A stretch of DNA of 64,000 nt from Agmasoma carcini (nom. nud.) (taxonomy: Eukaryota; Microsporidia; Thelohaniidae), in contig JAOXFI010000006.1 of assembly GCA_029232285.1 (NCBI GenBank), forward strand, positions 1-64,000. Direction: 5' to 3'. Shown piece by piece: positions 43,353 through 51,994 of the stretch. Made by a program: the position numbers and the translations under genes. The notes under the pieces were generated by a model. It ran no database searches and was not told the origin of the DNA. It was given only the letters and a program-made list of their open reading frames with translations. The stretch's first letter is position 1. Every line of letters begins with the position of its first letter.

Positions 43353-44468
43353 ATGGATTTACTTTCTAAGAATGAAATAAGGTTTATCTTAGGGTTGTCT
43401 TTAGTTCTTTTAGGTGCTCTTAAAAAAAGGAGATGTTTGGTTTTAGATATTTTATATTCTTTAATTGTTTTGTATGTTACGTTTGGATTTAATCATCTTA
43501 TTTTTATACTTGCAACAATATTTTTAGATCTTTTTACGCTAGCAGTACTTCCTAAGAACAGATATAAGCCTTACATTCTTATGTTTGTGTCATTGTTTAG
43601 TACTTATTTTTATAAAGTATATGGTTATGATATTGAGCCTGAGAAGCAGGGTTTGTATGATATATCAGGGTTTCTTATGTTAAATACTATTAAAATGTCA
43701 TATTTAGGGTTTCAATTTGACTATAATTATAAGGTAGCTGTTCTATATTTAGTATTCTTACCTGGTCTGTTCTTAGGTCCTGTTCCGCAATATTTAAAGT
43801 TTAAAAATGCTAATATAAAAATCAAGAAAAAGTTTCCTAAGAATTATTTTATATATGCTTTGTTTATGGGGATAGGCTTTATGCTTTTGAAGAGTTTTGA
43901 TCTTAAGAAATATTTATTAATGGAGAATATAAGTTTTCTTAAAAGAATGTTTTATTTATATCTTTTTAACTTTGGCTCTCGTCTTAAATTTTATTTTGCC
44001 TGGTATTTTTCATATGTGATTTACTTGTTATACAACATTGAAGGTATGTTGAATATTGATTTTTATAGGGTTGAATTTACAAGGGATGTTAGAGAAATAT
44101 CAAGAAGTTGGAATAAGATGGTGACTTTGTGGTTAAAAACATTCTTTTTTGTTCCTTTGAAGGAGATAAGCATGACCAGGGCTGCTGTTGTTTCATATGC
44201 TATGTCATCTGCACTTCATGGGTTTAATTCTTGTTATTTCATTTTTACGTTATCATTTGCTATGTTTAGTACTCCTTTTGAAAAATTTAAGTTGAAATTT
44301 CAAAATGAGTTATTTCAAAGATTTTTGATGTTTATTTTTGTGTCGTATTTTTCTTTGCCGTTTTACTTGCTTGATGTGGGAGAAGTTTTAGAAATATGGA
44401 AAAATGTGTACTTTATTGGTCACATTTGTGGATTAGTATTTGTTTCTATTGCACTAGTAAGTAAATAA
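43353..44468 (+). CDS. MBOAT-family membrane acyltransferase
   Basis: A 371-residue, strongly hydrophobic protein with about 8-10 membrane segments. The MBOAT signature is present: ISRSWNKMVTLWLKTFFFVP (249-268) matches 'xRSWNxxVxxWLRxxVY', and SSALHGFNSCYFIF (285-298) holds the catalytic His, H289. FLPGLFLGPVPQYLKF (135-150) matches the lysophospholipid-acyltransferase 'GPxxxYxxF' region. The likely role is re-acylation of lysophospholipids in the endoplasmic reticulum (Ale1/LPCAT3-like), but sterol or protein acyltransferases of the same superfamily cannot be excluded by reading alone. It is much shorter than yeast Ale1 (619 aa). It follows MSH6 by 68 bases on the same strand, the tightest spacing in the window. 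No clear AAATTT motif; a weak AATATTTCTAACC precedes the ATG. Confidence 0.82.
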   Translation: MDLLSKNEIRFILGLSLVLLGALKKRRCLVLDILYSLIVLYVTFGFNHLIFILATIFLDLFTLAVLPKNRYKPYILMFVSLFSTYFYKVYGYDIEPEKQGLYDISGFLMLNTIKMSYLGFQFDYNYKVAVLYLVFLPGLFLGPVPQYLKFKNANIKIKKKFPKNYFIYALFMGIGFMLLKSFDLKKYLLMENISFLKRMFYLYLFNFGSRLKFYFAWYFSYVIYLLYNIEGMLNIDFYRVEFTRDVREISRSWNKMVTLWLKTFFFVPLKEISMTRAAVVSYAMSSALHGFNSCYFIFTLSFAMFSTPFEKFKLKFQNELFQRFLMFIFVSYFSLPFYLLDVGEVLEIWKNVYFIGHICGLVFVSIALVSK

Positions 44469-44654
44469 ATTAGTTTAAGCTTATTTTTATATTTTATAGT
44501 ATTATCATAGATTATTCTATTGATAGTTCATCAATAAACTTTACCTAATTACTTGACTATAAAAATCTTATAAAATTTTATACACCCCTCATGAAGACAA
44601 GAGTATGTAAAGCGACTAAAAGGTGATACCTTCTTTATAATATCATGAATATAA
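44469..44654. other. Spacer after the MBOAT gene
   Basis: AT-rich, nothing recognised. Confidence 0.4.
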
Positions 44655-44835
44655 AAGTATAAGTAGATCGATTAAAAGCCTCCTTCGCTCATATTCACGT
44701 TTTATACAAAGAATCTTAAGTACAGTCAAGGGAAAAGCCTACCCGGCAAATAAAAACTTAAATCAAACAAAAATTGTAAAAAGTACAGAAAACTGAGGTA
44801 TAAGGCTATACACTATTTGTGTTTTGGTGATATAC
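44655..44835. repeat. Dispersed repeat, copy 2, block L
   Basis: Aligns with block L of copy 1 (35080-35280): GATCGATTAAAAGCCTCC against CGATTGAAGACCCCTCC, ACAAAGAATCTTAA, AAATCAAACAA, and CTATACACTATTTGTG against CATACACTATTCGTG. Diverged by substitutions and small indels. Confidence 0.75.
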
Positions 44836-45664
44836 AGTGGAAACCCCTTAATCAAGGTCAAAGTCTACCCAAAAAATTCATTCAACAGTTACTTTTTAAA
44901 TACCCCAAGAAAATATTTTTGTAATTGTGCTAAAAGGATGATTATTAATAACGTTAAGAATATTGATAATCATACTTAGGGTTGTGTTAACAAAAAACCC
45001 AACTCTTTAAAATTTATGTTTAAATAATAAACAAATAATATCATATTTAGATCGATATTAAAGGTTATTATTAAATATCTCTGATATTATCAGATCTTAA
45101 ACATTTTTACTGGATGTAACAATATAGTTAGATCTACAATTAAGAAGATCATGTCAGATGTACTAAACAGGATAACATAATTTGATTTATAGTTAAATAA
45201 ATTAAATATTTCTGTAAGTTTAGTGTAATTTTATGAAATCATGCTCAACTATAAACACGTATTTCATCGTGGTAAGTCATCACACAATAAGTCTGATGCT
45301 CTAACTATAGTTGAGATTGAATATGCTAAAACACCAGAATTATTGCGAAAGTAATGATAAACAAGACTGCCTATATAACCATTCCTATTATTAATTGTCA
45401 AGTATAAAATACACTAATCTGATGAAACAGCGTTTTTTAAAAAAAATTAAAAAGGACTATCAGAATAGAACAGTATGTCATAAGGCCCATTTTTGCTAAA
45501 ATATAAATTATGTACATACTCAAAATATAAAGAATTAATAATTAGTTAAATATGAAAATTTCATCAAATATTATTTTTTTTGGAATAACATAAAAAAGGA
45601 CAGAATTTATATGGTAAACTATAGTCTTAATAAAAAAAAGAATTTCAAGCTATCTTAAATTATA
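44836..45664. other. DNA separating the two blocks of repeat copy 2
   Basis: About 830 AT-rich bases absent from copy 1. It starts near CAGTGGAAACCCCTTAATCA following TATA, which resembles pogo/Tigger-type transposon ends, but I found no matching inverted end and no transposase. It is either an insertion into copy 2 or original interior lost from copy 1. Confidence 0.4.
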
Positions 45665-45955
45665 TTAGATGATGATACTATAGGATGCGGTCTTAGATGG
45701 GCTTATCCCTATTACACATACCAATCAACTTATATCTTTAGAAGTGGCCCTTCCTTGCCATTGAAGAACAGGTGTTTTTTATCGTCCGAAAACCAGTTTC
45801 TTCGAGTGAACAAGGGCATCTGTATCCCACGCCCCAGTTTTAGCTCTTGACTAGTTATATTCTAATTAGCCGTTGTTTCTAACGTTACCCCCCCCCCCGC
45901 ACCAAGTGGAAATATGGGGTATTTGCAAAGCCAAAAACCAAGAAAATATACAAAA
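45665..45955. repeat. Dispersed repeat, copy 2, block R
   Basis: Aligns with block R of copy 1: ACCA(A)CCA/ATCA(A)CTTATATC, GAGTGAACAAG, CTGTATCCCACGCCCC against CCGTATCCCCACGACCC, AATTAGCCGTTGTTTC and AACGTTACC. It contains a run of 11 C at 45888-45898, striking in this AT-rich genome and a likely site of length variation. The reading frame open in copy 1 is interrupted here. Confidence 0.8.
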
Positions 45956-46444
45956 ATTGATTTATAGTCTATAAACTTGATCTAAAAATATACATAATGA
46001 TTTATATTTATCATTATTATATATTAAATTATTATATCTTCACAAAGATTAATATAATGATCATAAACGATAAATATATTTAAAACCATTCTTAAATATT
46101 ATCACACTTGACCTAGTTGAAGTATAGTATAAAATAATCTTAATTATTGATAGTTAATATATCAATCTCTGCTTTACATAATTAAATAATATCACATATT
46201 TAAAACCTTTTGATCACTAACGGTTACTATTTTAAATACAAAGTCACTTATCTGAACTTTTTTATGAATTTATACTTTTTCTTTTATTTAATACAAATAT
46301 ATTATGTTTTTTAGATATTCCAATCATTCTTTAAATAATCAATATCTACTTATAAATGTTTATTAGTCTTCATCTTACATTTTTCAGAATGCATAAATTC
46401 TCCTATCCAATTATTTAAAGTTTTGCATTTCAAAATTTTACCAT
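45956..46444. other. Spacer upstream of the SANTA gene
   Basis: AT-rich, no gene. AAAATTTTACC at 46432-46442 lies just before the ATG and supports the start. Confidence 0.5.
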
Positions 46445-49195
46445 ATGACAGATTTGTCTAGAGATATTTTAGCAAATGGAGAACTTGATAATATCCAAGA
46501 TTATACAGTATACAGAAGAAGACATCCAATTTCCATTAATGTAGTACCAAAGAAGCTCTATAATTGGCATTTAGATGTACTTTCAGTAGGTAAGAGTCAA
46601 AACAGCCAAAGATTTATTTTAGTAGGAATATACAAAGGTGATCTAGTAAGAACCTCTTTTGTTACAGATAGAATAACGTCAAATATCGTTAGAACACTTA
46701 GAAGCACATATGAACTTAGTACAGAGAATGAAGTACTGAAGTATCCGATTCTGGATGGTGTTGAGAAGTTCTTTATAAACGGGTTCCCTTTAAATTGGGA
46801 AGACATATTACTAGAAGCTATACATGGTGTTAGATTCGAATCCTATGGATATGGCCAGTTATCTTATTTTGATAAAAATGAACCAAACTTATTATTTGGG
46901 AACAACAAAAACGAAAACATTATTGATATAGAAGAAATCAACGATGAGGACATTGAACCACTGTTATTAGAAAGTAAAATGCGTTCTCATAGCGAATCAA
47001 AAACTTCATTGAGAAGCTTTGATAGTAATATTGAGAATACTGAGGTTGTAAGAAGAGGTAATGTTACAAGATATACTAAGAATGTCTTAGGAGAAAAGCC
47101 ACTGGTATCATGTTCTGATGTTACGAGCAGCAACGTTAAGACTGAAAGTTATAATACTGAGATAGTGAATCAGTCATTTAATAGTACAATAATAGAAGAT
47201 GATTGTATTTTGGACAATATTAAGAATGAAAATAATCAAATCAAGATAGAAGATTCTACTTCAAATGAGAACAGAGATATTGATCCTATTTCAAAATTTA
47301 GCAATGAAAATAGTCAAATCAAGATAGAAGATTCTACTTCAAATGAGAACAGAGATGTTGATCCTATTTCAAAATTTAGCAATGAAAATAATCAAATTAT
47401 GAAAGATAAAGCCACACCAAATGAGAGCAAAGATGTAGATCCTATTTTAAAATTTAACAATGGAATTGCTAATTCAATAATGGAAGAAGTGTCAAAGTTT
47501 AATTGTGAAACATCTGAAGATATTGAAAATGGAAATATAAAGTCTAAGATTAAATCAAAAAATGTATCATCGCCTGTTCGCTTAACAAGAGATGATGAAT
47601 CCAGTAAAAAGTTATATAGTAGACTTTCATTTTCCTATAATTATGGTAGGGAGACGATGCCTAATAACATTGCAGAGAACGAAACTGTAAAGTGTGAAAG
47701 TGAACCGGAATATTTTAAAGAAAACTCTTTAATTGATTCATTTTTAAATTCAAATTCACAAATGAGCTTAAATAATAAAGAAATACCCTTAAGATTAAAT
47801 CAACAAGCCAAAAACAGTGTTAAGAGCGATAGAAATAGCTTAACTCTTAAAGCTGAAGAAAAAGCTAATGTTATAAATGGAATTAATAATTTGGAGAATA
47901 ATAGCGATGATCCATTAAATGGAGGAGCTAAAGACTATAAAAATATAATTTCTGATGATATAACAAAATCTGAGACTACGAAGTACAATCCTAAACTTAA
48001 AGCTTCAGTCAGTGATATATCAAAGCCTGAAATTATGGAAGAAAGCTCATCAGAGTCTAATCTATCAGCGTCAACTTACACAATCACAAACGATTTAACA
48101 AATTCTAAAGTTAAAGAAAACTCCATAACAAGGTCTAATTTATCAGCATCAGCTCATACAATATCAAACGATTTAACAAAGGCCGAAGCTAAACTAAAAA
48201 ACTCGTCTAAGTCTAACTTATCAGCATCAGTTCATACAATATCAAACGATTTAACAAAAGCCGAAGCTAAACAAAGAATCTTGTCAGAGTCTGGTTTATC
48301 AACATCAGCTCATATAATATCAAACGATTTAACAAAATCTAATAATCTATCAGCATCAACTGATATTGAAGACCTGAAATCTAACAATATTCGTCTTATG
48401 ATAAATTCTAATTCTTTAACTAAGCCTAAGCATACTCTAGATAAGGATGGTTCGCATTTTGATGAGAAACAAGAAACAGAGCGATTAAGCACTGAAGAAA
48501 CTATAAACAAGTCTTCAAATGATACTGCAATGAAGAAAAATGTTGATATTACATCTCAAGAGCCACTAGAAGACATACCTGTTGATATAACTTCAGAGGA
48601 AGACTCGAAAGTAACTGCTAAGACCAATGAAAATCAAATTAAAGAAGCGAATAACAATGAAATATTACAATTAGATGCCACAACAGAAGATAGCGAATCA
48701 GCCACGACCCAAAAAGGTGATGCTTTAGAACTGAGTTCTGATTGTACTTCATCGATGTCATTTCTTGGTGAAGATGTTGAAATAACACAAAAAAACGAGA
48801 TTTTGCACTTTAATTCTCCAACTAAGGCAGACCAAAAAGCTAATAACTTAAATAATAAGGTAGAGTCTATCAATGATCAGCCTCTAAATAAATATTCTGA
48901 TAAGGAAGACGAACCAGGAAATATAAAAATTGAAAATAAAAGAGTATGTGTTGATGTTAATAAAAACACAAGCTCAAATACTAAAGGCAGGTTTCAAATA
49001 AAAATACCATTTTCTACAGTGCCTCCTCAGTTCAGAAAGAAAAGCTTTGGAGTTGACGAGATAGATGAATTTATTAAAGATAAGAAATCTAATAGTACAA
49101 CCATCCTCAAAAAGTCTGTAAAAGAGAAGAAGAGCACACCTGATAACAAAAATCACAAGAGGAAGAAGAGAAATAGAATGACCATGCCAAAATAG
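46445..49195 (+). CDS. SANTA-domain protein (KNL2/Mis18BP1-like)
   Basis: A 916-residue protein with one folded region and a long disordered tail. Residues about 37-123 match the SANTA domain: LYNWHLDVLSVG, RFILVGIYKGDLV, RTSFVTDRITSNIVRTLRST, then VEKFFINGFPLNWEDILLEA, where FxxGFPxNW is the hallmark end motif. SANTA proteins of the KNL2/Mis18BP1 group bring CENP-A to centromeres. The rest is rich in S, N, K, E and D and holds two 26-residue repeat blocks: about three copies around IKIEDSTSNENRD (47230-47465) and four to five around NLSASxHTISNDLTKAEAK (48050-48370). The C-terminus is basic (KRKKRNRMTMPK), likely nuclear or DNA-binding. No SANT/Myb domain or CENPC-like motif was seen, so the kinetochore role is inferred from the one domain. 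Confidence 0.6.
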   Translation: MTDLSRDILANGELDNIQDYTVYRRRHPISINVVPKKLYNWHLDVLSVGKSQNSQRFILVGIYKGDLVRTSFVTDRITSNIVRTLRSTYELSTENEVLKYPILDGVEKFFINGFPLNWEDILLEAIHGVRFESYGYGQLSYFDKNEPNLLFGNNKNENIIDIEEINDEDIEPLLLESKMRSHSESKTSLRSFDSNIENTEVVRRGNVTRYTKNVLGEKPLVSCSDVTSSNVKTESYNTEIVNQSFNSTIIEDDCILDNIKNENNQIKIEDSTSNENRDIDPISKFSNENSQIKIEDSTSNENRDVDPISKFSNENNQIMKDKATPNESKDVDPILKFNNGIANSIMEEVSKFNCETSEDIENGNIKSKIKSKNVSSPVRLTRDDESSKKLYSRLSFSYNYGRETMPNNIAENETVKCESEPEYFKENSLIDSFLNSNSQMSLNNKEIPLRLNQQAKNSVKSDRNSLTLKAEEKANVINGINNLENNSDDPLNGGAKDYKNIISDDITKSETTKYNPKLKASVSDISKPEIMEESSSESNLSASTYTITNDLTNSKVKENSITRSNLSASAHTISNDLTKAEAKLKNSSKSNLSASVHTISNDLTKAEAKQRILSESGLSTSAHIISNDLTKSNNLSASTDIEDLKSNNIRLMINSNSLTKPKHTLDKDGSHFDEKQETERLSTEETINKSSNDTAMKKNVDITSQEPLEDIPVDITSEEDSKVTAKTNENQIKEANNNEILQLDATTEDSESATTQKGDALELSSDCTSSMSFLGEDVEITQKNEILHFNSPTKADQKANNLNNKVESINDQPLNKYSDKEDEPGNIKIENKRVCVDVNKNTSSNTKGRFQIKIPFSTVPPQFRKKSFGVDEIDEFIKDKKSNSTTILKKSVKEKKSTPDNKNHKRKKRNRMTMPK
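47230..47465 (+). repeat. 78-bp coding repeat, block 1
   Basis: Two nearly identical and one diverged copy of a 78-bp unit (26 codons, core QIKIEDSTSNENRD then DPISKF). In-frame length keeps the gene open. Confidence 0.9.
48050..48370 (+). repeat. 78-bp coding repeat, block 2
   Basis: Four to five copies of a roughly 78-bp unit coding for SNLSASAHTISNDLTKAEAK plus a variable spacer. The middle copies are nearly identical at the DNA level, indicating recent expansion or homogenisation. Confidence 0.9.
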
Positions 49196-49592
49196 AATAA
49201 AATGAGTTGATGTTTCTTATTAATTGACAATGGGGGTTAAAAATTGCCAGTCTTACTTTTGATCAGTTGATACTTATCCTACACATGTCGGAACAATTCA
49301 CTATGATGCTTCAACTAATTAACATTTGCCGTAAGATAAAAAAATAATTGAAAGATTGCCTATTTAAATGTACATTTATATATTCTTCTATCATGGGATT
49401 TCTTAGTTAAATAAATTTTTAGAAGTCAAAATATATCATTTTTTTTAAAATATGCTTAAACAGGAATCGAACTCATTATGTGAATTGTTAACATTCCAAT
49501 TGATCACTAAAATTTAATGATTCCCCTTGAATCAGCTTATTAATAAAACATCCAAATTCCATCATACAATATAAAAAAAATTAATATTTTAA
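49196..49592. other. Convergent spacer with a tRNA-like remnant
   Basis: About 400 AT-rich bases. The minus strand near 49515-49455 contains GAGTTCGATTCCTG, a T-arm/B-box-like string, but the stems do not pair and I do not call a tRNA. Confidence 0.4.
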
Positions 49593-50048
49593 TTAATCAG
49601 TGTGTATAAATTTACCACCAAGACTTTCAATTTGCTCAATAGCATTATCGGTAGCTCTCCAGCCATAGACAACCAAAGGCCTCTTTGGAACAAGAGACAT
49701 GTTACCAGGAAGTAAAACATGACGACCAAAGTCTCTTAGATTGACAACTGGGACATCTCCTTCGTTTTTAAGAATCTCTTGCTGCCTATCAGCTGGTATA
49801 CAATGCCATACTCTATCTAAGGATAATTCTTTATAAGTTGATTCATTCTTCTTTATGTGATATTCATTCATACCACGTTTACCAAAGAAACTAGGATGGT
49901 AACGTTGGAACCAAGTCTTCATAAACTTAATACCACCACACTTACCTCTACCGCTTGGATGTTTTCTGTGTTTGTTTGTTCTACCTTTACCATGAGAGCA
50001 ATGTCCTCTTAATCTTCTAGTCTTCTTTCTTATTGCGCTTCCAGCCAT
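49593..50048 (-). CDS. RPL27A: Large-subunit ribosomal protein uL15 (RPL27A)
   Basis: A 151-residue ribosomal protein uL15 (yeast Rpl28, human RPL27A). KTRRLRGHCSHGKGRTNKHR and HPSGRGKCGG near the N-terminus, then FMKTWFQRYHPSFFGKRGMN, are highly conserved. The C-terminal PKRPLVVYGWRATDNAIEQI matches the family's 'KxFxxxAxxxIExxGG' end. Full length, no intron visible. A string AAATTTATCCCA lies directly before the ATG. NIP7, another 60S-related gene, ends upstream with 76 bases between, on the same strand, which may be chance or reflect shared control. Confidence 0.97.
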   Translation of the reverse strand: MAGSAIRKKTRRLRGHCSHGKGRTNKHRKHPSGRGKCGGIKFMKTWFQRYHPSFFGKRGMNEYHIKKNESTYKELSLDRVWHCIPADRQQEILKNEGDVPVVNLRDFGRHVLLPGNMSLVPKRPLVVYGWRATDNAIEQIESLGGKFIHTD

Positions 50049-50124
50049 TGGGATAAATTTTTTTTGAAAAATTTGTAAATACTTAAAAATTTTCTATTGA
50101 ATTAAAAATCTATTTATTGCTTAA

Positions 50125-50655
50125 TTAAACAATTCTTGTTTCATCTCTAACATACTCGCCTGTATCTGATTGTACAAGTATTACTTTGTCACCTCCCCTT
50201 GCTTTTGAGTATGATGATGGTGAAATGGCACATACACCAAAGCCTAGTGGTGTATTGTCTTGATTGTATACAAAAACACCTGCGTTCATAGGAATATCAT
50301 CACCGATCTTATGGATGTGTGCCCTTATAGCATTGTTGCCATATATAAAGTTCATCTCTGCTGATGATGTAAGCCATACTTTGTACAATCCATACTGATG
50401 GATTGTGTGCAGTGCGGTGATTGTTATTCTAAAGTTATCATTCTTTGTAAATTTACCAATTGCCACACCGACTGAAAATAGCTCCTTTCGTCCGATCTGA
50501 GATATTTGCTTGAGTTGATCTTCATCCATTAGAAAGACCTTCTGATTGTTCAATCTCAAATGTTTATCCTCTAGTAAGTCCTTCTTTCTATCTCCTAAGA
50601 AGAAATGCAACTTATTCATAACTTTTTCTGCTTCCTCTGCTTTTAGTTCTCTCAT
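50125..50655 (-). CDS. NIP7: 60S ribosome biogenesis factor Nip7
   Basis: A 176-residue Nip7, needed for 27S pre-rRNA processing and 60S subunit assembly. The N-terminal domain has MRELKAEEAEKVMNKLHFFL and FLMDEDQLKQISQIGRKELF, then SVGVAIGKFTKNDNFRITIT. The C-terminal PUA domain has VWLTSSAEMNFIYGNNAIRA, HIHKIGDDIPMNAGVFVYN and PLGFGVCAIS, almost as in yeast and human. The normal family length is 180. AAATTTTTTGT ends next to the ATG. It lies immediately upstream of RPL27A on the same strand. Confidence 0.95.
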   Translation of the reverse strand: MRELKAEEAEKVMNKLHFFLGDRKKDLLEDKHLRLNNQKVFLMDEDQLKQISQIGRKELFSVGVAIGKFTKNDNFRITITALHTIHQYGLYKVWLTSSAEMNFIYGNNAIRAHIHKIGDDIPMNAGVFVYNQDNTPLGFGVCAISPSSYSKARGGDKVILVQSDTGEYVRDETRIV

Positions 50656-51207
50656 ACAAAAAATTTATAAATTATTTTTTTTAAAAACTAAAAGATTTAT
50701 TTGAAATCAAAAATAGTTAATTTATTCATAGGATGGGGTGGAAATACATAAAATATTTACGAATTGTGTTCTTTAGAATCATTATATGATAATTTCATAC
50801 TTTACAGGGATAGTGTTTTATAAAGAGTTAGATATTGAGTGGTGTTATGATATAGAAAATAGAAGCTGCTAGAGGGTATTTTCCGATTATGATTTATATA
50901 TAATTATTGCTAATAATATAAATAATGATAGCTTAAATATATTCAGATTTATTTAGAAGCCTTTGGATTGTCACAATGTAGCTTATTTATCATCATAATT
51001 TTCATTTTGATATATTTATAAAAATAATTAATTGAACTAAAATAAATCATTTTTCTAATATAAAGTATGTTTTAATAATGAATACCATATACTAACACCC
51101 TAATTATACCAAAATTCTTTGATCTGTTATTATTATCACTAAATATATATTTTTGAAATATTAAAAATTAATCTATTTTTTATTAAAGGAATATCAAATA
51201 AAAACAT
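50656..51207. other. Spacer upstream of NIP7
   Basis: About 550 AT-rich bases, no gene or repeat seen. Confidence 0.5.
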
Positions 51208-51798
51208 TTAATCAGTATTTAAACACTTTACTACATGTTCATAGTTCTCCAATGTTGAGATGACTGACTTAATACCATCCTTATAACACCCCAACCACAT
51301 ATAAATGGTTTCAAATTCAAAGTCACCTTCAAAAAAATTTCTAAAGTCACCAATCACATTCGCCCCACCATGCACAAAGTTATTTTCAACATCTCTTATC
51401 TCGAAATATAACCTTCCAGATTTTTCACTTACTTTTGTAAAATAAAAGACCATATCATGATCAGACTTCGTATATTTGTTCCTTCTGTACATCCTCATAG
51501 TGTAAAATGAAATAGGAACTATTTGATCATCATATATCTCTACCGCTTTAGGTATAAACCCCTTATTAATAATATAAATAGGAAACTGATCTTCAATCTT
51601 GATCGGCTTGGTATTGTTATGGTATAAAAGAAACTGTGGATAGTGCTCGGCTGGTTTGGGATTCGTTAATATAGTTATCAACGTTTTTTGATGTGCATCT
51701 AAGCTTCTAAGTTCCTTACTCTGGCTTTCAATTTCATCATCAAGTTCTATTTTGATTCTAGATAGTTCATCCAACTCTTCATCTACGTTAGTTTTCAT
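51208..51798 (-). CDS. FYR-domain protein (TBRG1-like)
   Basis: A 196-residue protein. Residues 1-45 form an acidic coiled coil (DELSRIKIELDDEIESQSKE). The rest resembles the paired FYRN-FYRC fold found in chromatin proteins such as MLL and TBRG1. FPIYIINKGFIPKAVEI then VPISFYTMRMYRRNKY matches FYRN 'LGxIV...IYPVGFxSTRxYxS'. VFYFTKVSEKSGRLYFEIRD corresponds to 'CLYTCQIxDGGxxPQFEI'. FETIYMWLGCYKDGIKSVI then HVVKCLNTD corresponds to TBRG1 'FFGFSHPAIHNLI...ARKCINY'. The order and spacing match well although identity is modest. The likely role is in a chromatin complex in the nucleus. AAATTTTTCC sits immediately before the ATG. Confidence 0.55.
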   Translation of the reverse strand: MKTNVDEELDELSRIKIELDDEIESQSKELRSLDAHQKTLITILTNPKPAEHYPQFLLYHNNTKPIKIEDQFPIYIINKGFIPKAVEIYDDQIVPISFYTMRMYRRNKYTKSDHDMVFYFTKVSEKSGRLYFEIRDVENNFVHGGANVIGDFRNFFEGDFEFETIYMWLGCYKDGIKSVISTLENYEHVVKCLNTD

Positions 51799-51994
51799 TG
51801 GAAAAATTTTCCTATCAAGTTAATAAAATTTTATAATCCACTTCACATCTTTCATTTTTACAATAATAAAATACTTAATATAAATAAATTTGACAGTAAC
51901 AGATTTCAATATAAAATGTCATAAAAATAATAAAAATGTCATTTTTATACAAAAAATTTGCAGTTTTGTTGATATTTTGATTGGAAATACCACA
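51799..51994. other. Short spacer
   Basis: AT-rich, includes the start signal of the FYR gene; nothing else seen. Confidence 0.5.

Noticed and set aside
49455..49515. Second tRNA-like sequence with GAGTTCGATTCCTG
   Set aside because: T and anticodon stems do not pair; at most a decayed tRNA or a chance B-box.
49593..50048. A 5'-proximal intron in the uL15 gene
   Set aside because: Ribosomal protein genes are where microsporidian introns usually occur, but the frame runs uninterrupted from the ATG through all conserved blocks.
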